Below are positions 43,551-52,238 of a stretch of 64,000 nt of DNA, in pieces. How positions within the stretch are numbered: position 1 is the first letter of the stretch; every line of letters starts with the position of its first letter. The translations under genes and the position numbers were made by a program. Source of the stretch: an uncultured Oscillospiraceae bacterium (GTDB lineage Bacteria > Bacillota > Clostridia > Oscillospirales > Ruminococcaceae). Location of the stretch: the NCBI GenBank assembly GCA_900548355.1, contig URKR01000006.1:39991-103990 (forward strand), given 5' to 3'. The notes beneath the pieces are model-generated. The model made no database searches and was not told where the DNA came from. It was given only the letters and a program-made list of their open reading frames with translations.

Positions 43551-45701
43551 TTACTCGCCCTGGCGCTGCTTTTCGGCGCGCTTTTTGGCGATGGCGGCGA
43601 CGGCGTCCTTGCGGGACAGGTTGATCCGGCCCTGCTGGTCGATGTCGGTGACCATGACATAGATCGGATCGCCGACTGCGACGACGTCCTCAACGTGCTC
43701 GACGCGGTGATCGTCGAGCTTCGAGATGTGGACAAGGCCCTCCTTGCCCGGGGCGATCTCGACAAAGGCGCCGAAGTTCATCAGCCGGGTCACGCGGCCC
43801 TTGTAGATCGCGCCGACCTCGGGGTCTTCGACAATCGTCTTGATCGTCGCAATCGCGCGCTTCGCGTCGTCGGCGTCGATCGCGCTGATAAAGACGTGGC
43901 CGTCCTCCTCGACGTCGATCTTGCAGTTGAAGTTGGCGCACATCTCCTGGATGACCTTGCCGCCCTTGCCGATGACATCCTTGATCTTGTCAACCGGGAT
44001 GACCATGCTGAACATCTTGGGCGCATACTTTGAAAGCTCTTTGCGCGGCTCAGCGATGCAGGGCTTGATGATTTCGTCCAGGATGTAGAGCCGGCCCTTG
44101 CGGCACTTCTCAAGCGCTTCGGCAATGATGTCGTAGGTCAGGCCGTCGATCTTGATGTCCATCTGGATCGCGGTGATGCCGCGGCGGGTGCCGCCGACCT
44201 TGAAGTCCATATCGCCGTGGAAATCCTCGACGCCCTGGATGTCGAGCATCGTCATCCAGCGGTCGCCCTCGGTAATCAGCCCGCAGGAGATGCCGGCCAC
44301 CGGCGCTTTGATCGGCACGCCGGCATCCATCAGCGCCAGGGTCGAACCGCAGATCGAAGCCTGCGAGGTCGAGCCGTTCGAGCTCATGATTTCCGAGACG
44401 CAGCGGATCGTGTAGGGGAACTCCTCCATGCTCGGCAGCACGGGCAGCAGCGCGCGCTCGGCCAGCGCGCCGTGGCCGATCTCACGCCGGCCGGGGCTGC
44501 GCGGGGCGCGGGCTTCGCCGGTGGAGTAGGGGGGCATATTGTAGTGGTGGATATACCGCTTGAACGGGGTATCGCCGAGATCGTCCATCGTCTGGGCGTC
44601 GCGGGTCGAACCCAGCGTGCAGATGGTCAGGCTCTGGGTCTGGCCGCGGGTGAACAGGCCGGAGCCGTGCACCCGGGGCAGCAGGCCGACCTCGGCGGCA
44701 AGGGGCCGGATCTCGTTGATGCCGCGGCCGTCCACCCGCTTGCCTTCGTCGAGCAGCCAGCGCCGCACAACGAACTTCTGCATCTTGTAGCTGATGAGGT
44801 CGAGCGTCGAAGCGTCCAGGTCGGGGTGCTCCTCGGCGATTTTGTCCATGATCGGCAGCAGCGCCGCGTCGCGGACGTTCTTGTCGTCGGTGTCCATCGC
44901 GGCCTTGAACTCGTCGAGATGGGCGGCGCTGACCTCTTTGAGCAGGTCATAGTCGAGGTCAACGGTCTCGAAGTCGATCTTCGGCTTGCCGATCTCGGCC
45001 ACAATGCCGTTGATGAAGGCGAGCATCTTCTTGATCTCGGCGTGGCCGGCCTTGATGGCGGCCATCATCGTGTCCTCGTCCACCTCGTTGGCGCCGGCTT
45101 CGATCATGACGACCTTGTCCATCGTGGCGGCGAGCGTCAGGGCCAGGTCGCTGCGGTCGCGCTGCTCTTTGGTGGGGTTGAGCACGATCTCGCCGTCCAC
45201 AAGCCCGACGGCCACGCCGCCGATGGGGCCCTTCCAGGGAATGTCCGACATCGCAATCGCGAGCGACGCGCCGTTCATGCCGGCGATCTCGGCCGAATTG
45301 TCGGGGTCAAGGCTCATGACGGTCATCGTCACGCAGACGTCGTTGCGCATCTCCTTGGGGAAGAGCGGGCGGATCGGCCGGTCCACAACACGGCTTGAAA
45401 GGATCGCGTGTTCGCCGGGGCGGCCTTCGCGGCGCATAAAGCTGCCCGGAATGCGGCCGGCGGCGTAGAGCTTTTCCTCAAATTCGACGCTCAGCGGGAA
45501 GAAATCGATGCCTTCGCGGGGCTTCTCGCTCATCGTCACGTTGCACAGCACGCAGGTCTCGCCGTAGCGGATCATCGCGCTGCCGTTGGCCAGCCCGCAG
45601 AGCTTGCCGGTCTCGACCACAAACGGGCGGCCGGCAAAGGTCGTTTCAAACTTGCGGTAGCGGGGGAACGTCTCTTTGCGGGATGAAAATTCCAGTGCCA
45701 T
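43551..45701 (-). CDS. pnp: Polyribonucleotide nucleotidyltransferase
   Basis: A 716-aa phosphorolytic 3'-5' exoribonuclease. Two RNase PH domains (about 10-230 and 320-550; the second with the GRREIGHGALAERAL block), a helical linker, a KH domain (about 555-620, VIGKGGKVIQEM) and an S1 domain (about 620-695). GGAGAACCCCT precedes the ATG. It follows rpsO on the minus strand, the conserved order. Confidence 0.97.
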   Translation of the reverse strand: MALEFSSRKETFPRYRKFETTFAGRPFVVETGKLCGLANGSAMIRYGETCVLCNVTMSEKPREGIDFFPLSVEFEEKLYAAGRIPGSFMRREGRPGEHAILSSRVVDRPIRPLFPKEMRNDVCVTMTVMSLDPDNSAEIAGMNGASLAIAMSDIPWKGPIGGVAVGLVDGEIVLNPTKEQRDRSDLALTLAATMDKVVMIEAGANEVDEDTMMAAIKAGHAEIKKMLAFINGIVAEIGKPKIDFETVDLDYDLLKEVSAAHLDEFKAAMDTDDKNVRDAALLPIMDKIAEEHPDLDASTLDLISYKMQKFVVRRWLLDEGKRVDGRGINEIRPLAAEVGLLPRVHGSGLFTRGQTQSLTICTLGSTRDAQTMDDLGDTPFKRYIHHYNMPPYSTGEARAPRSPGRREIGHGALAERALLPVLPSMEEFPYTIRCVSEIMSSNGSTSQASICGSTLALMDAGVPIKAPVAGISCGLITEGDRWMTMLDIQGVEDFHGDMDFKVGGTRRGITAIQMDIKIDGLTYDIIAEALEKCRKGRLYILDEIIKPCIAEPRKELSKYAPKMFSMVIPVDKIKDVIGKGGKVIQEMCANFNCKIDVEEDGHVFISAIDADDAKRAIATIKTIVEDPEVGAIYKGRVTRLMNFGAFVEIAPGKEGLVHISKLDDHRVEHVEDVVAVGDPIYVMVTDIDQQGRINLSRKDAVAAIAKKRAEKQRQGE

Positions 45702-45854
45702 AGGGGTTCTCCTTCCGGTGTTTACTATATTCTATGGCTCCGCGCTTTGAGCAATAAATCCAGTGTCCGAGCGCGGCGGGCTCGGGCGTTCGATTTACTG
45801 CACAAAGGACGGAAAGCCGTATTCCTGAAAAATGGGGGGGCGGGGAAAAGTTAT

Positions 45855-45893
45855 AAAAAATGGGCAGGGCGCAACAAGGATTGCGCTCTGCCC
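45855..45893 (-). terminator. Terminator between rpsO and pnp
   Basis: Thirteen-base arms 45862-45874 and 45881-45893 with one G-U pair; on the minus strand the stem runs into TTTTTT. It lies 11 bases after rpsO. Confidence 0.85.
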
Positions 45894-45904
45894 GTTTTGC
45901 CAAG

Positions 45905-46177
45905 TTACTTGCGCAGGCCCAGCTCAGCGATCAGGGCGCGGTAACGGTTGATGTCCTTCTTCTGCAGATAGGCCAACAGGTTACGGCGGCGGCCGACCAT
46001 CTTGAACAAGCCGCGACGGCTGTGGTTGTCGTTCTTGTTGGACTTCAGGTGCTCGGTCAGGTGGTTGATGCGCGCGGTCAGCAGCGCAACCTGCACCTCC
46101 GGGGAACCGGTGTCGCCCTCATGCAGGGCGGCCTTCGCGATGATGGGCTGCTTTTCAATGGCAGACTTCTGGCTCAT
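45905..46177 (-). CDS. rpsO: 30S ribosomal protein S15
   Basis: A 90-aa primary 16S rRNA-binding protein. The [17 protein letters not shown] block and [20 protein letters not shown] (about 48-67) are diagnostic. AAAGAGG precedes the ATG. A ~100-nt leader separates it from its promoter and could contain the usual S15 autoregulatory fold; this was not resolved. Confidence 0.97.
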   Translation of the reverse strand: MSQKSAIEKQPIIAKAALHEGDTGSPEVQVALLTARINHLTEHLKSNKNDNHSRRGLFKMVGRRRNLLAYLQKKDINRYRALIAELGLRK

Positions 46178-46282
46178 GGTTTATACCTCTCTTTATGATA
46201 TTTGCCGGCGGCACAGCAGCGGGCAACAAGGTTTCCCCCTTTGGGGGCATCCACCCGAAACCGAACCGCGGTAACGTATGCT

Positions 46283-46311
46283 ATTATACCATATGCTGTG
46301 CCTGATGGCAA
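46283..46311 (-). promoter_or_regulatory. SigA-type promoter of rpsO
   Basis: On the minus strand TTGCCA (46311-46306), 17-bp spacer, consensus TATAAT (46288-46283). Confidence 0.82.
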
Positions 46312-46328
46312 GCAGTTTTTTCCCGGTT

Positions 46329-47189
46329 TCAGCCGCGCTGGCCCGCGCGCCGCAGCCCGCCGGCCGACCGCAGCGCCGCAATCACGACGTCCAGCGCGCC
46401 GCCGGCCAGGATCAGCAGCAGCGAAGCAAGCCCGACGGCGCTCGGCGCTTCGCCCAAAAACAGAAACACCCACACCGGGTTGAGCACCGGTTCGGCCAGG
46501 CAGAGCATAACGGCGGTCAGCGAATCCACCTGCCGTGCGCCGCGGGCGTACAGCGTATACCCCAGTCCGTTGACCGCCATGCCGGCAATCGCGATCAGCG
46601 CGGCCCCGCCCACGGCGGGCAGCGGCGCAGTCAAAGCAAAGGGCAAAGCCAGCAGCGCGCAGGCCAGGTTGCCCAGGCAGTTCACCGCCCCGGCCGGCAG
46701 ATCGCCGGCACGGCGCAGAAACGCCGAATACAGTGGGAACAGCACCCCGCAGGAAAGCGGTAGCAGCGTCAAAAAGCTGACGCCCCCGGCCACCAGCGAG
46801 AGCACGCACCCGGCCGCGATGCAGAGCATTGGCGCAAGGTTTGAAAGCCGCACCCGGGTTTTGCGGCGCAGCACGCTGGCTGCATAGATAAACAGCGGCG
46901 CGGTGTACTGCCCGGCTACAGCCTGGGAGGCGCCGGCCAGCTTGGTGGCCATCGCAAACGCGAACATGAACGCCGCGTACAGCCAGATTGCCAGCCAGCC
47001 GTTCACCCCGATTTTTTTGCCGCGCAGCGCCCGCAAGCCGGGCGCGAGCACCAGCGCCGCCGCCCCGCTGCGGATGCACAGCAGCCAGAAGGTGGAGCAA
47101 TCCACCCCGCGGATCAGCAGCCCCGCGCTGCTCCAAAGCAGCGCCGCCGCCAAAACCTGCGCCGCACCGGCCAGTTTGTTTTTCTCCAT
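46329..47189 (-). CDS. EamA/DMT-family transporter
   Basis: A 286-aa membrane protein with about ten helices in two homologous halves (about 5-135 and 145-285), the DMT superfamily layout. The second half shows the AEPVLNPVWVFLFLGE block typical of EamA domains. Substrate unknown; metabolites or amino acids are typical. GGAGGA precedes ATG 47189; earlier in-frame starts overlap that site. The glycosyltransferase gene ends 39 bp upstream. Confidence 0.87.
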   Translation of the reverse strand: MEKNKLAGAAQVLAAALLWSSAGLLIRGVDCSTFWLLCIRSGAAALVLAPGLRALRGKKIGVNGWLAIWLYAAFMFAFAMATKLAGASQAVAGQYTAPLFIYAASVLRRKTRVRLSNLAPMLCIAAGCVLSLVAGGVSFLTLLPLSCGVLFPLYSAFLRRAGDLPAGAVNCLGNLACALLALPFALTAPLPAVGGAALIAIAGMAVNGLGYTLYARGARQVDSLTAVMLCLAEPVLNPVWVFLFLGEAPSAVGLASLLLILAGGALDVVIAALRSAGGLRRAGQRG

Positions 47190-47228
47190 GATTCTTCCTC
47201 CATCCATTTTACCGCAACACACGAAGGT

Positions 47229-48041
47229 TCAGACCCTGCCCGGCCCGACGCCCCACTTTTTGAAGTAGCGGCCCATGCTCACAAGCTGCATCTTGAACCG
47301 GCCGGCGTCGCGCATGGGGGCGCGGTGCCAGGCGTGGATGGCGGAAAACTGCGGCAGCAGGTAGGCTTTGCCGCAGCGCAGGGCCTTCTGGGTCAGGTCG
47401 GCGTCCTCGACATACATGAAGTATTCGGGGTCAAACCCGCCGATTTTGGCAAAGGTTTCGGTGCGGATCGCCGCGAAACTGCCGGTGCAGAACTCGATCT
47501 CGCGCACGGCGCTCAAATCCTCGTCCCGCATCAGGTAGTGGTCGTTCGCTTTGGCAAAGACGCCGCGCGGGAACCGCTCGGCCAGCTGGCGGGCCAGCAG
47601 CAGCCAGGGGGTCGGTTTGCGGCGGGGCAGATCCTGCCGGCGGCCGTCTGGGTAAAAGAGCTGCGGGGTCGCCATCGCGGCCCCAGGGTGGCCGGCCATC
47701 CAGGCCGCGATGCCGGTCAGGGTATCGGCGGTGAGCAGGATGTCGGGGTTTAAGATAAAGTGGATTTCGCTGCCCATCGCGGCAAGGTCCGGCAGCACGC
47801 TGTTGTGCCCCTTGCCAAAGCCGAGGTTTTCGGGCAGCGCCCGCACCGTCACCCGCGGATCGCCGAAGTCCTCGGCCAGCAGTTTTTGGCCGCAGCCGTC
47901 GGGGCTTGCGTTATCGACGACGAAAAGGCGGAAATCCGGCGACGGGGTGTGGGCCAGCACGCTGCGCACAGCGGCGCAGACCTCCTCATAATCGCAGTAG
48001 GCGACAATGCAGGCGCTCATGCGAGGCGTTGTGGAAGCCAT
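47229..48041 (-). CDS. Family 2 glycosyltransferase (rhamnosyltransferase-like)
   Basis: A 270-aa GT-A fold enzyme. VVDNASPDGC (about 41-50), ENLGFGKGHN (about 71-80), the DXD-like ILNPDILL (about 96-103) and YFMYVEDADL (about 205-214) match GT2 enzymes of the WbbL type, which add rhamnose or similar sugars to surface glycans. The C-terminal basic tail may touch the membrane. AAAGGAGGGG precedes the ATG. No polysaccharide cluster surrounds it. Confidence 0.85.
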   Translation of the reverse strand: MASTTPRMSACIVAYCDYEEVCAAVRSVLAHTPSPDFRLFVVDNASPDGCGQKLLAEDFGDPRVTVRALPENLGFGKGHNSVLPDLAAMGSEIHFILNPDILLTADTLTGIAAWMAGHPGAAMATPQLFYPDGRRQDLPRRKPTPWLLLARQLAERFPRGVFAKANDHYLMRDEDLSAVREIEFCTGSFAAIRTETFAKIGGFDPEYFMYVEDADLTQKALRCGKAYLLPQFSAIHAWHRAPMRDAGRFKMQLVSMGRYFKKWGVGPGRV

Positions 48042-48067
48042 TGCGGCCCCTCCTTTGGTGTGAAATC

Positions 48068-48195
48068 GGGAGTTAGAAATTGCGGTGTTCCGACGGCTTT
48101 GCCGCCTTAGAAAATGGAAGGAAGGCTACAGCCCATCTTTATGGAGCGCGAAGCGCAGAACACCAACTCTGAACTCTCCACTCTGAACTCTCAAA
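48068..48195. repeat. Family A variant element
   Basis: GGGAGTTAG-AAATTGCGGTGTTC at the left and GAACACC-AACTCTGAACTCTC at the right are inverted arms; a small GGCTTTGCC hairpin lies inside. It fills the metA-glycosyltransferase gap and shares GGTGTTCCG-CGGC with 49187-49212. Confidence 0.5.
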
Positions 48196-48197
48196 GC

Positions 48198-49127
48198 TCA
48201 GTCCTCCAGCGCCTCGAGCCGGCCCAGGTCGTACGGCGTATTCTGGTAAACATAGTAGTTCAGCCAGTTGGTGTAGAGCAGGTAGCCGTGGGCGCGCCAG
48301 CGGAAGATGGGCTCTTTGCTCGGGTCGTCGCCGGGGTAATAGTTTTTGGGCACCGCGATCGGCCGGCCGGCGGCGACGTCCCGCTTATACTCGGCGTCGA
48401 GGGTATACTTGTCGTATTCGGGGTGGCCGATGACAAAAATCTGCCGGCCCGATTCGGTCGAAAGCAGCATCGGCCCGGCCTCGTCGCTCTCGGCCAGCAC
48501 CCGCAGCGCGGGGGTGGCGTCGATGTCGGCCCGGTTGAGCCCCGCCCAGCGGGAGTGCGGCGCGTAAAACACCTCGTCGAACCCGCGGACCAGCGGGTTC
48601 GAGGGCCGGGTCAGCCGATGGGGGAACACCCCGAACATCTTCTGCGGCAGGTGCACCTTGCGCACGCCGAAGTGGTAGTACAGCCCGGCCAGCGCGCCCC
48701 AGCACAGGTGGATCGTCGAATAGACGTTCTCCTTGCTGTAATCCATGATCGTGCAGAGCTCGTCCCAGTAATCGACCTGCTCGTAGTCCATATCCTCCAC
48801 CGGCGCGCCGGTGATGATGAGCCCGTCGAACCGCTGGTGGCGCACCTCGTCAAAAGTTTTGTAAAACGCCTGCATGTGTTCGGGCGGGGTATGGGTGGTG
48901 CTGTGGGTGGCTGTCTGCAAAAAGGTCAGCTGCACCTGCAGCGGGCTGTTGGCCAGCAGCCGGGCCAGCTGGGTCTCGGTGACGATCTTGGTCGGCATCA
49001 GGTTCAAAATCAGGATGCGCAGCGGGCGGATATCCTGGGTGTGGGCGCGCTCGCGGTGCATGACAAAGACGTTCTCCTTTGAAAGCGCCGCGTAGGCCGG
49101 CAGATCGCGCGGGATGATGAGGGGCAT
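48198..49127 (-). CDS. metA: Homoserine O-acetyltransferase
   Basis: A 309-aa enzyme activating homoserine for methionine synthesis. The nucleophile Cys142 lies in HLCWGALAGLYYHFG, and His/Glu in IGHPEYD. Residue 111 is Glu (GAPVE), the position reported to set acetyl-CoA rather than succinyl-CoA use, which fits the neighbouring acetylhomoserine sulfhydrylase. ATG 49127 follows ACGGAG; 26 extra upstream codons are rejected. Confidence 0.94.
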   Translation of the reverse strand: MPLIIPRDLPAYAALSKENVFVMHRERAHTQDIRPLRILILNLMPTKIVTETQLARLLANSPLQVQLTFLQTATHSTTHTPPEHMQAFYKTFDEVRHQRFDGLIITGAPVEDMDYEQVDYWDELCTIMDYSKENVYSTIHLCWGALAGLYYHFGVRKVHLPQKMFGVFPHRLTRPSNPLVRGFDEVFYAPHSRWAGLNRADIDATPALRVLAESDEAGPMLLSTESGRQIFVIGHPEYDKYTLDAEYKRDVAAGRPIAVPKNYYPGDDPSKEPIFRWRAHGYLLYTNWLNYYVYQNTPYDLGRLEALED

Positions 49128-49139
49128 GGCAGACTCCGT

Positions 49140-49235
49140 AATCTGTAATTGTAAAGGGAAAAGGCGGTCTGGTAAAAATGAAAAACTGTGGTGTTCCGGC
49201 GGCAAAGCCGCCTTGAAAATTTATGACCCAACTTT
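49140..49235. repeat. Degenerate repeat remnant between metY and metA
   Basis: Contains GTGGTGTTCCGGCGGC-AAA-GCCGCC, shared with the 48068 element, but lacks clear outer ends. Weak TTTACC/TACAAT boxes for metA lie within it on the minus strand. Confidence 0.35.
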
Positions 49236-49309
49236 CTTGCATGGAGGCTGTAGCGGCGCACAGGCCACCGCCAATCCATCACGCTTCATTTGCATCGCGC
49301 GCCGGCATC

Positions 49310-50593
49310 TCAAATCTTGTCCAGCGCCTGCGCGATGTCGGCGATCAGGTCGGCCTTGTTTTCAAGCCCGCAGCTCATCCGCACCAGGTCGGGGCGCACG
49401 CCGGCGGCGGCCAGCTGTTCGTCGTTCATCTGGCGGTGGGTCGAGCTCGCGGGGTGCAGGCAGCAGGTGCGGGCGTCGGCCACATGGGTCTCGATCGCCG
49501 CCAGCTTCAGATGCCCCATGAAGGCCGCGGCGGCTTCCCGCCCGCCCTTGACGCCGAAGCTCACGACGCCGCAGGAGCCGTTGGGCAGGTACTTTTTGGC
49601 CAGCTCGTGGTAGGGGCTTGTGGGCAGGCCGCAGTAATCGACATAGGCCACCTTCGGGTGGCTGGCCAGGAATTCAGCCACGGCCTGGCCGTTTTCACAG
49701 TGGCGGGCCATCCGAACGTGCAGGCTTTCAAGCCCAAGGTTGAGCATATAGGCGTTGATCGGGCTCTGGGTGCAGCCAAAGTCCCGCATAAGCTGGGCCG
49801 TCGCCTTGGTGATGAAGGCGCCTTCTTTGCCGAACCGCTCGGCATAGGTGATGCCGTGGTAACTCTCGTCGGGGGTGGTCAGGCCGGGGAACTTGTCGGC
49901 GTGGGCCATCCAGTCAAACTTGCCGCCGTCCACAATCGCGCCGCCCACGGTGCCGCCGTGGCCGTCTATGTACTTGGTGGTGGAATGGGTCACGATATCG
50001 GCCCCCCAGGCAAGCGGCCGGCAGCCGACCGGGGTGGGGAAGGTGTTGTCCACAATCAGCGGCACGCCGTGGCGGTGGGCCGCCGCGGCAAACTTTTCAA
50101 TGTCCAGCACGGTCAGCGCGGGGTTGGCGATCGTTTCGCCAAAGACGGCCTTGGTGTTGGGGCGGAAAGCCGCGTCGAGTTCTTCGGGCGTGCAGTCGGG
50201 GTCAACAAAGGTCGCCTCAATGCCCATCTTGGCCATTGTGACCGCAATCAGGTTGAAGGTGCCGCCGTAGATTGTGCTTGAGGAGACGATGTGGTCGCCG
50301 GCGTTGCAGATATTGAACAGCGCGAAGAAGTTTGCCGCCTGGCCCGAGGAGGTCAGCATACCGGCCGTGCCGCCTTCCAGCGCCGTGATCTTGGCTGCGA
50401 CAGTGTCGCAGGTCGGGTTTTGCAGGCGGGAGTAAAAATAGCCGCTGGCCTCCAGATCAAACAGCTTGCCCATTTCATCCGAAGAATCATACTTGAAGGT
50501 GGTGGACTGGATGATCGGGATCTGGCGCGGTTCGCCGTTGCCCGGCGTGTAGCCGCCCTGGACGCAGAGCGTATCAAGAGAAGGCGTGGACAT
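49310..50593 (-). CDS. metY: O-acetylhomoserine sulfhydrylase
   Basis: A 427-aa PLP enzyme of the Cys/Met metabolism family making homocysteine from O-acetylhomoserine and sulphide. The PLP Lys is residue 207 in THSTTKYIDGHG; SSGQAANF (about 82-89) and the YSRLQNPT block near 54 support the family. GGAGG precedes ATG 50593. It feeds from MetA, encoded next downstream on the same strand. Confidence 0.94.
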   Translation of the reverse strand: MSTPSLDTLCVQGGYTPGNGEPRQIPIIQSTTFKYDSSDEMGKLFDLEASGYFYSRLQNPTCDTVAAKITALEGGTAGMLTSSGQAANFFALFNICNAGDHIVSSSTIYGGTFNLIAVTMAKMGIEATFVDPDCTPEELDAAFRPNTKAVFGETIANPALTVLDIEKFAAAAHRHGVPLIVDNTFPTPVGCRPLAWGADIVTHSTTKYIDGHGGTVGGAIVDGGKFDWMAHADKFPGLTTPDESYHGITYAERFGKEGAFITKATAQLMRDFGCTQSPINAYMLNLGLESLHVRMARHCENGQAVAEFLASHPKVAYVDYCGLPTSPYHELAKKYLPNGSCGVVSFGVKGGREAAAAFMGHLKLAAIETHVADARTCCLHPASSTHRQMNDEQLAAAGVRPDLVRMSCGLENKADLIADIAQALDKI

Positions 50594-50630
50594 GGGAAAG
50601 ACCTCCATTCAGGGTAAAATAACACCCTTA

Positions 50631-50658
50631 TTGTACCGCCTGGGCGGGATGATTGCAA
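50631..50658 (-). promoter_or_regulatory. SigA-type promoter of metY
   Basis: On the minus strand TTGCAA (50658-50653), 16-bp spacer, TACAAT (50636-50631), 38 bp before metY. No SAM riboswitch is possible in so short a leader. Confidence 0.7.
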
Positions 50659-50667
50659 GTTTCAAAG

Positions 50668-50695
50668 AAAAAAAGGCAGCCGCACGGGCCGCCTT
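50668..50695 (-). terminator. Terminator of trkA-trkH
   Basis: Nine-base arms 50673-50681 and 50687-50695 with one G-U pair; on the minus strand a run of seven T follows. It lies between the trkH stop and the metY promoter. Confidence 0.8.
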
Positions 50696-50738
50696 CTGGA
50701 AAAAGCAGGGTTTGCAGGAAAATGGGAAAAAGGAAAAC

Positions 50739-52226
50739 TCAGCGGTTGGCGCGCAGCATTTCAACGCTGCGGTGGGCGTGGGCGCGGCGCGGCTTCCAGG
50801 TTTTGGGCGAAAACAGCGCAAGCATCGGGAACAGCTCAAGCCGGCCGGCCAGCATGTCAAAGCTCAGCAGCCATTTGCACCAGGGGGAAAAATCGGCAAA
50901 GGAACCCATCGGCCCCACAATCTCAAGCCCGGGGCCGACATTGTTGAAGCAGGTGGCCACCGCCGTAAAGGTGGTAATCAGGTCAAAACCGTCAAAGGAA
51001 AGCAGCAGCACCGAACCCGTGAACACAAGCATGTAAACGGTCAGGTAGGCGCCGGCGGCGCGCACCGCGCCGTCACGCAGGGGCTTGCCTTCAAACCGGA
51101 CGGCGGTCACGGCGTGGGGGTGCAGCATGTGGCGCACTTCCTGCACGGCGGATTTGCACAGGATCACCACCCGCGAAACCTTGAGCCCGCCGGCCGTGGA
51201 CCCCGCGCAGGCGCCGATGAACATCAGCAGCACAAGGATGGTGCGGGAAAAGGAGGGCCAGAGGTTGAAATCGGTTGTGGCGTAGCCGGTGGTGGTGATG
51301 ATGCTGGATACCTGGAAGAAGGCCAGCCGCAGCGCTTCGCCCAGGCTGCCGCACAGGTGGCGGATGTTGCCGGTGATGGCAAGCGTGGAGGCCGCGACAA
51401 TGCCGAGATAGGTCAGCAGTTCCTCAGAGAAGAGCGCTTCCTTCCAGTGGCGCAGCAGCAGGAAATAATACAGGTTGAAATTGATGCCAAACAGCAGCAT
51501 GAAGATGCCGATGACGATTTCGGCATACGGGCTCTGGTATGCGCCGACGCTTAAGGTGCGGCTGCTGAAACCGCCGGTGCCGGCCGACCCGAAGCTGTGG
51601 ATCAGCGAATCGAACAGCGGCATGCCGCCCAGGCAGAGCAGCACCACTTCGACCACCGTCATGACCAGATAGATTTTGTACAGGATCTTGGCGCTGTCCT
51701 GCAGTTTGCTGCTCAGTTTATCCACCGAAGGGCCCGGCACTTCGGCCCGCATCAGGTGCATCGCGCGGCCGTCGGTCAGCGGCAGCACCGCCATCACAAA
51801 CACCAGCACGCCCATGCCGCCCACCCAGTGGGAAAAGCTGCGCCAGAACAGCATGCCGTGGCTCATCGCCTCCACATCGGTCAGGATGGTGGAACCGGTG
51901 GTGGTAAAACCCGAGACCATCTCAAAAAAAGCGTCGGTATAAGCGGGGATCTCCCGCGAAAGATAAAACGGCAGCGCGCCGAACGCGCTCATCAAAACCC
52001 AGGCCAGCGCGGCGACAACCAGCCCGTCCCGCGCATAGATCACGGTGTTTTTGGGCCGGCGCAGCCCCAGCGCGCAGCCCAGCGCAACCAGAACCCCAAT
52101 CGGCACAAGGAAGGCTGCCAGCGTGGCTTCGCCATACAGCGCGGCGCAGCCAAGCGGCAGCAGCATAAGCCCGGCTTCCACAAGAAAAATGCGGCCCAGC
52201 ACATAGGCCACCATCCGGATATTCAT
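50739..52226 (-). CDS. trkH: TrkH-family potassium uptake membrane subunit
   Basis: A 495-aa membrane protein with four membrane-pore-membrane repeats. Filter-type loops are visible in FTTTGSTIL, GSAGTGGFSSR, TTTGYATTDF and FNNVGPG. A GCAGSTAGG block lies in the third repeat. It should form the K+ channel-like pore gated by TrkA, whose gene ends 12 bp upstream. AAGGGGG precedes the ATG. Confidence 0.94.
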   Translation of the reverse strand: MNIRMVAYVLGRIFLVEAGLMLLPLGCAALYGEATLAAFLVPIGVLVALGCALGLRRPKNTVIYARDGLVVAALAWVLMSAFGALPFYLSREIPAYTDAFFEMVSGFTTTGSTILTDVEAMSHGMLFWRSFSHWVGGMGVLVFVMAVLPLTDGRAMHLMRAEVPGPSVDKLSSKLQDSAKILYKIYLVMTVVEVVLLCLGGMPLFDSLIHSFGSAGTGGFSSRTLSVGAYQSPYAEIVIGIFMLLFGINFNLYYFLLLRHWKEALFSEELLTYLGIVAASTLAITGNIRHLCGSLGEALRLAFFQVSSIITTTGYATTDFNLWPSFSRTILVLLMFIGACAGSTAGGLKVSRVVILCKSAVQEVRHMLHPHAVTAVRFEGKPLRDGAVRAAGAYLTVYMLVFTGSVLLLSFDGFDLITTFTAVATCFNNVGPGLEIVGPMGSFADFSPWCKWLLSFDMLAGRLELFPMLALFSPKTWKPRRAHAHRSVEMLRANR

Positions 52227-52238
52227 GGCGCCGCCCCC

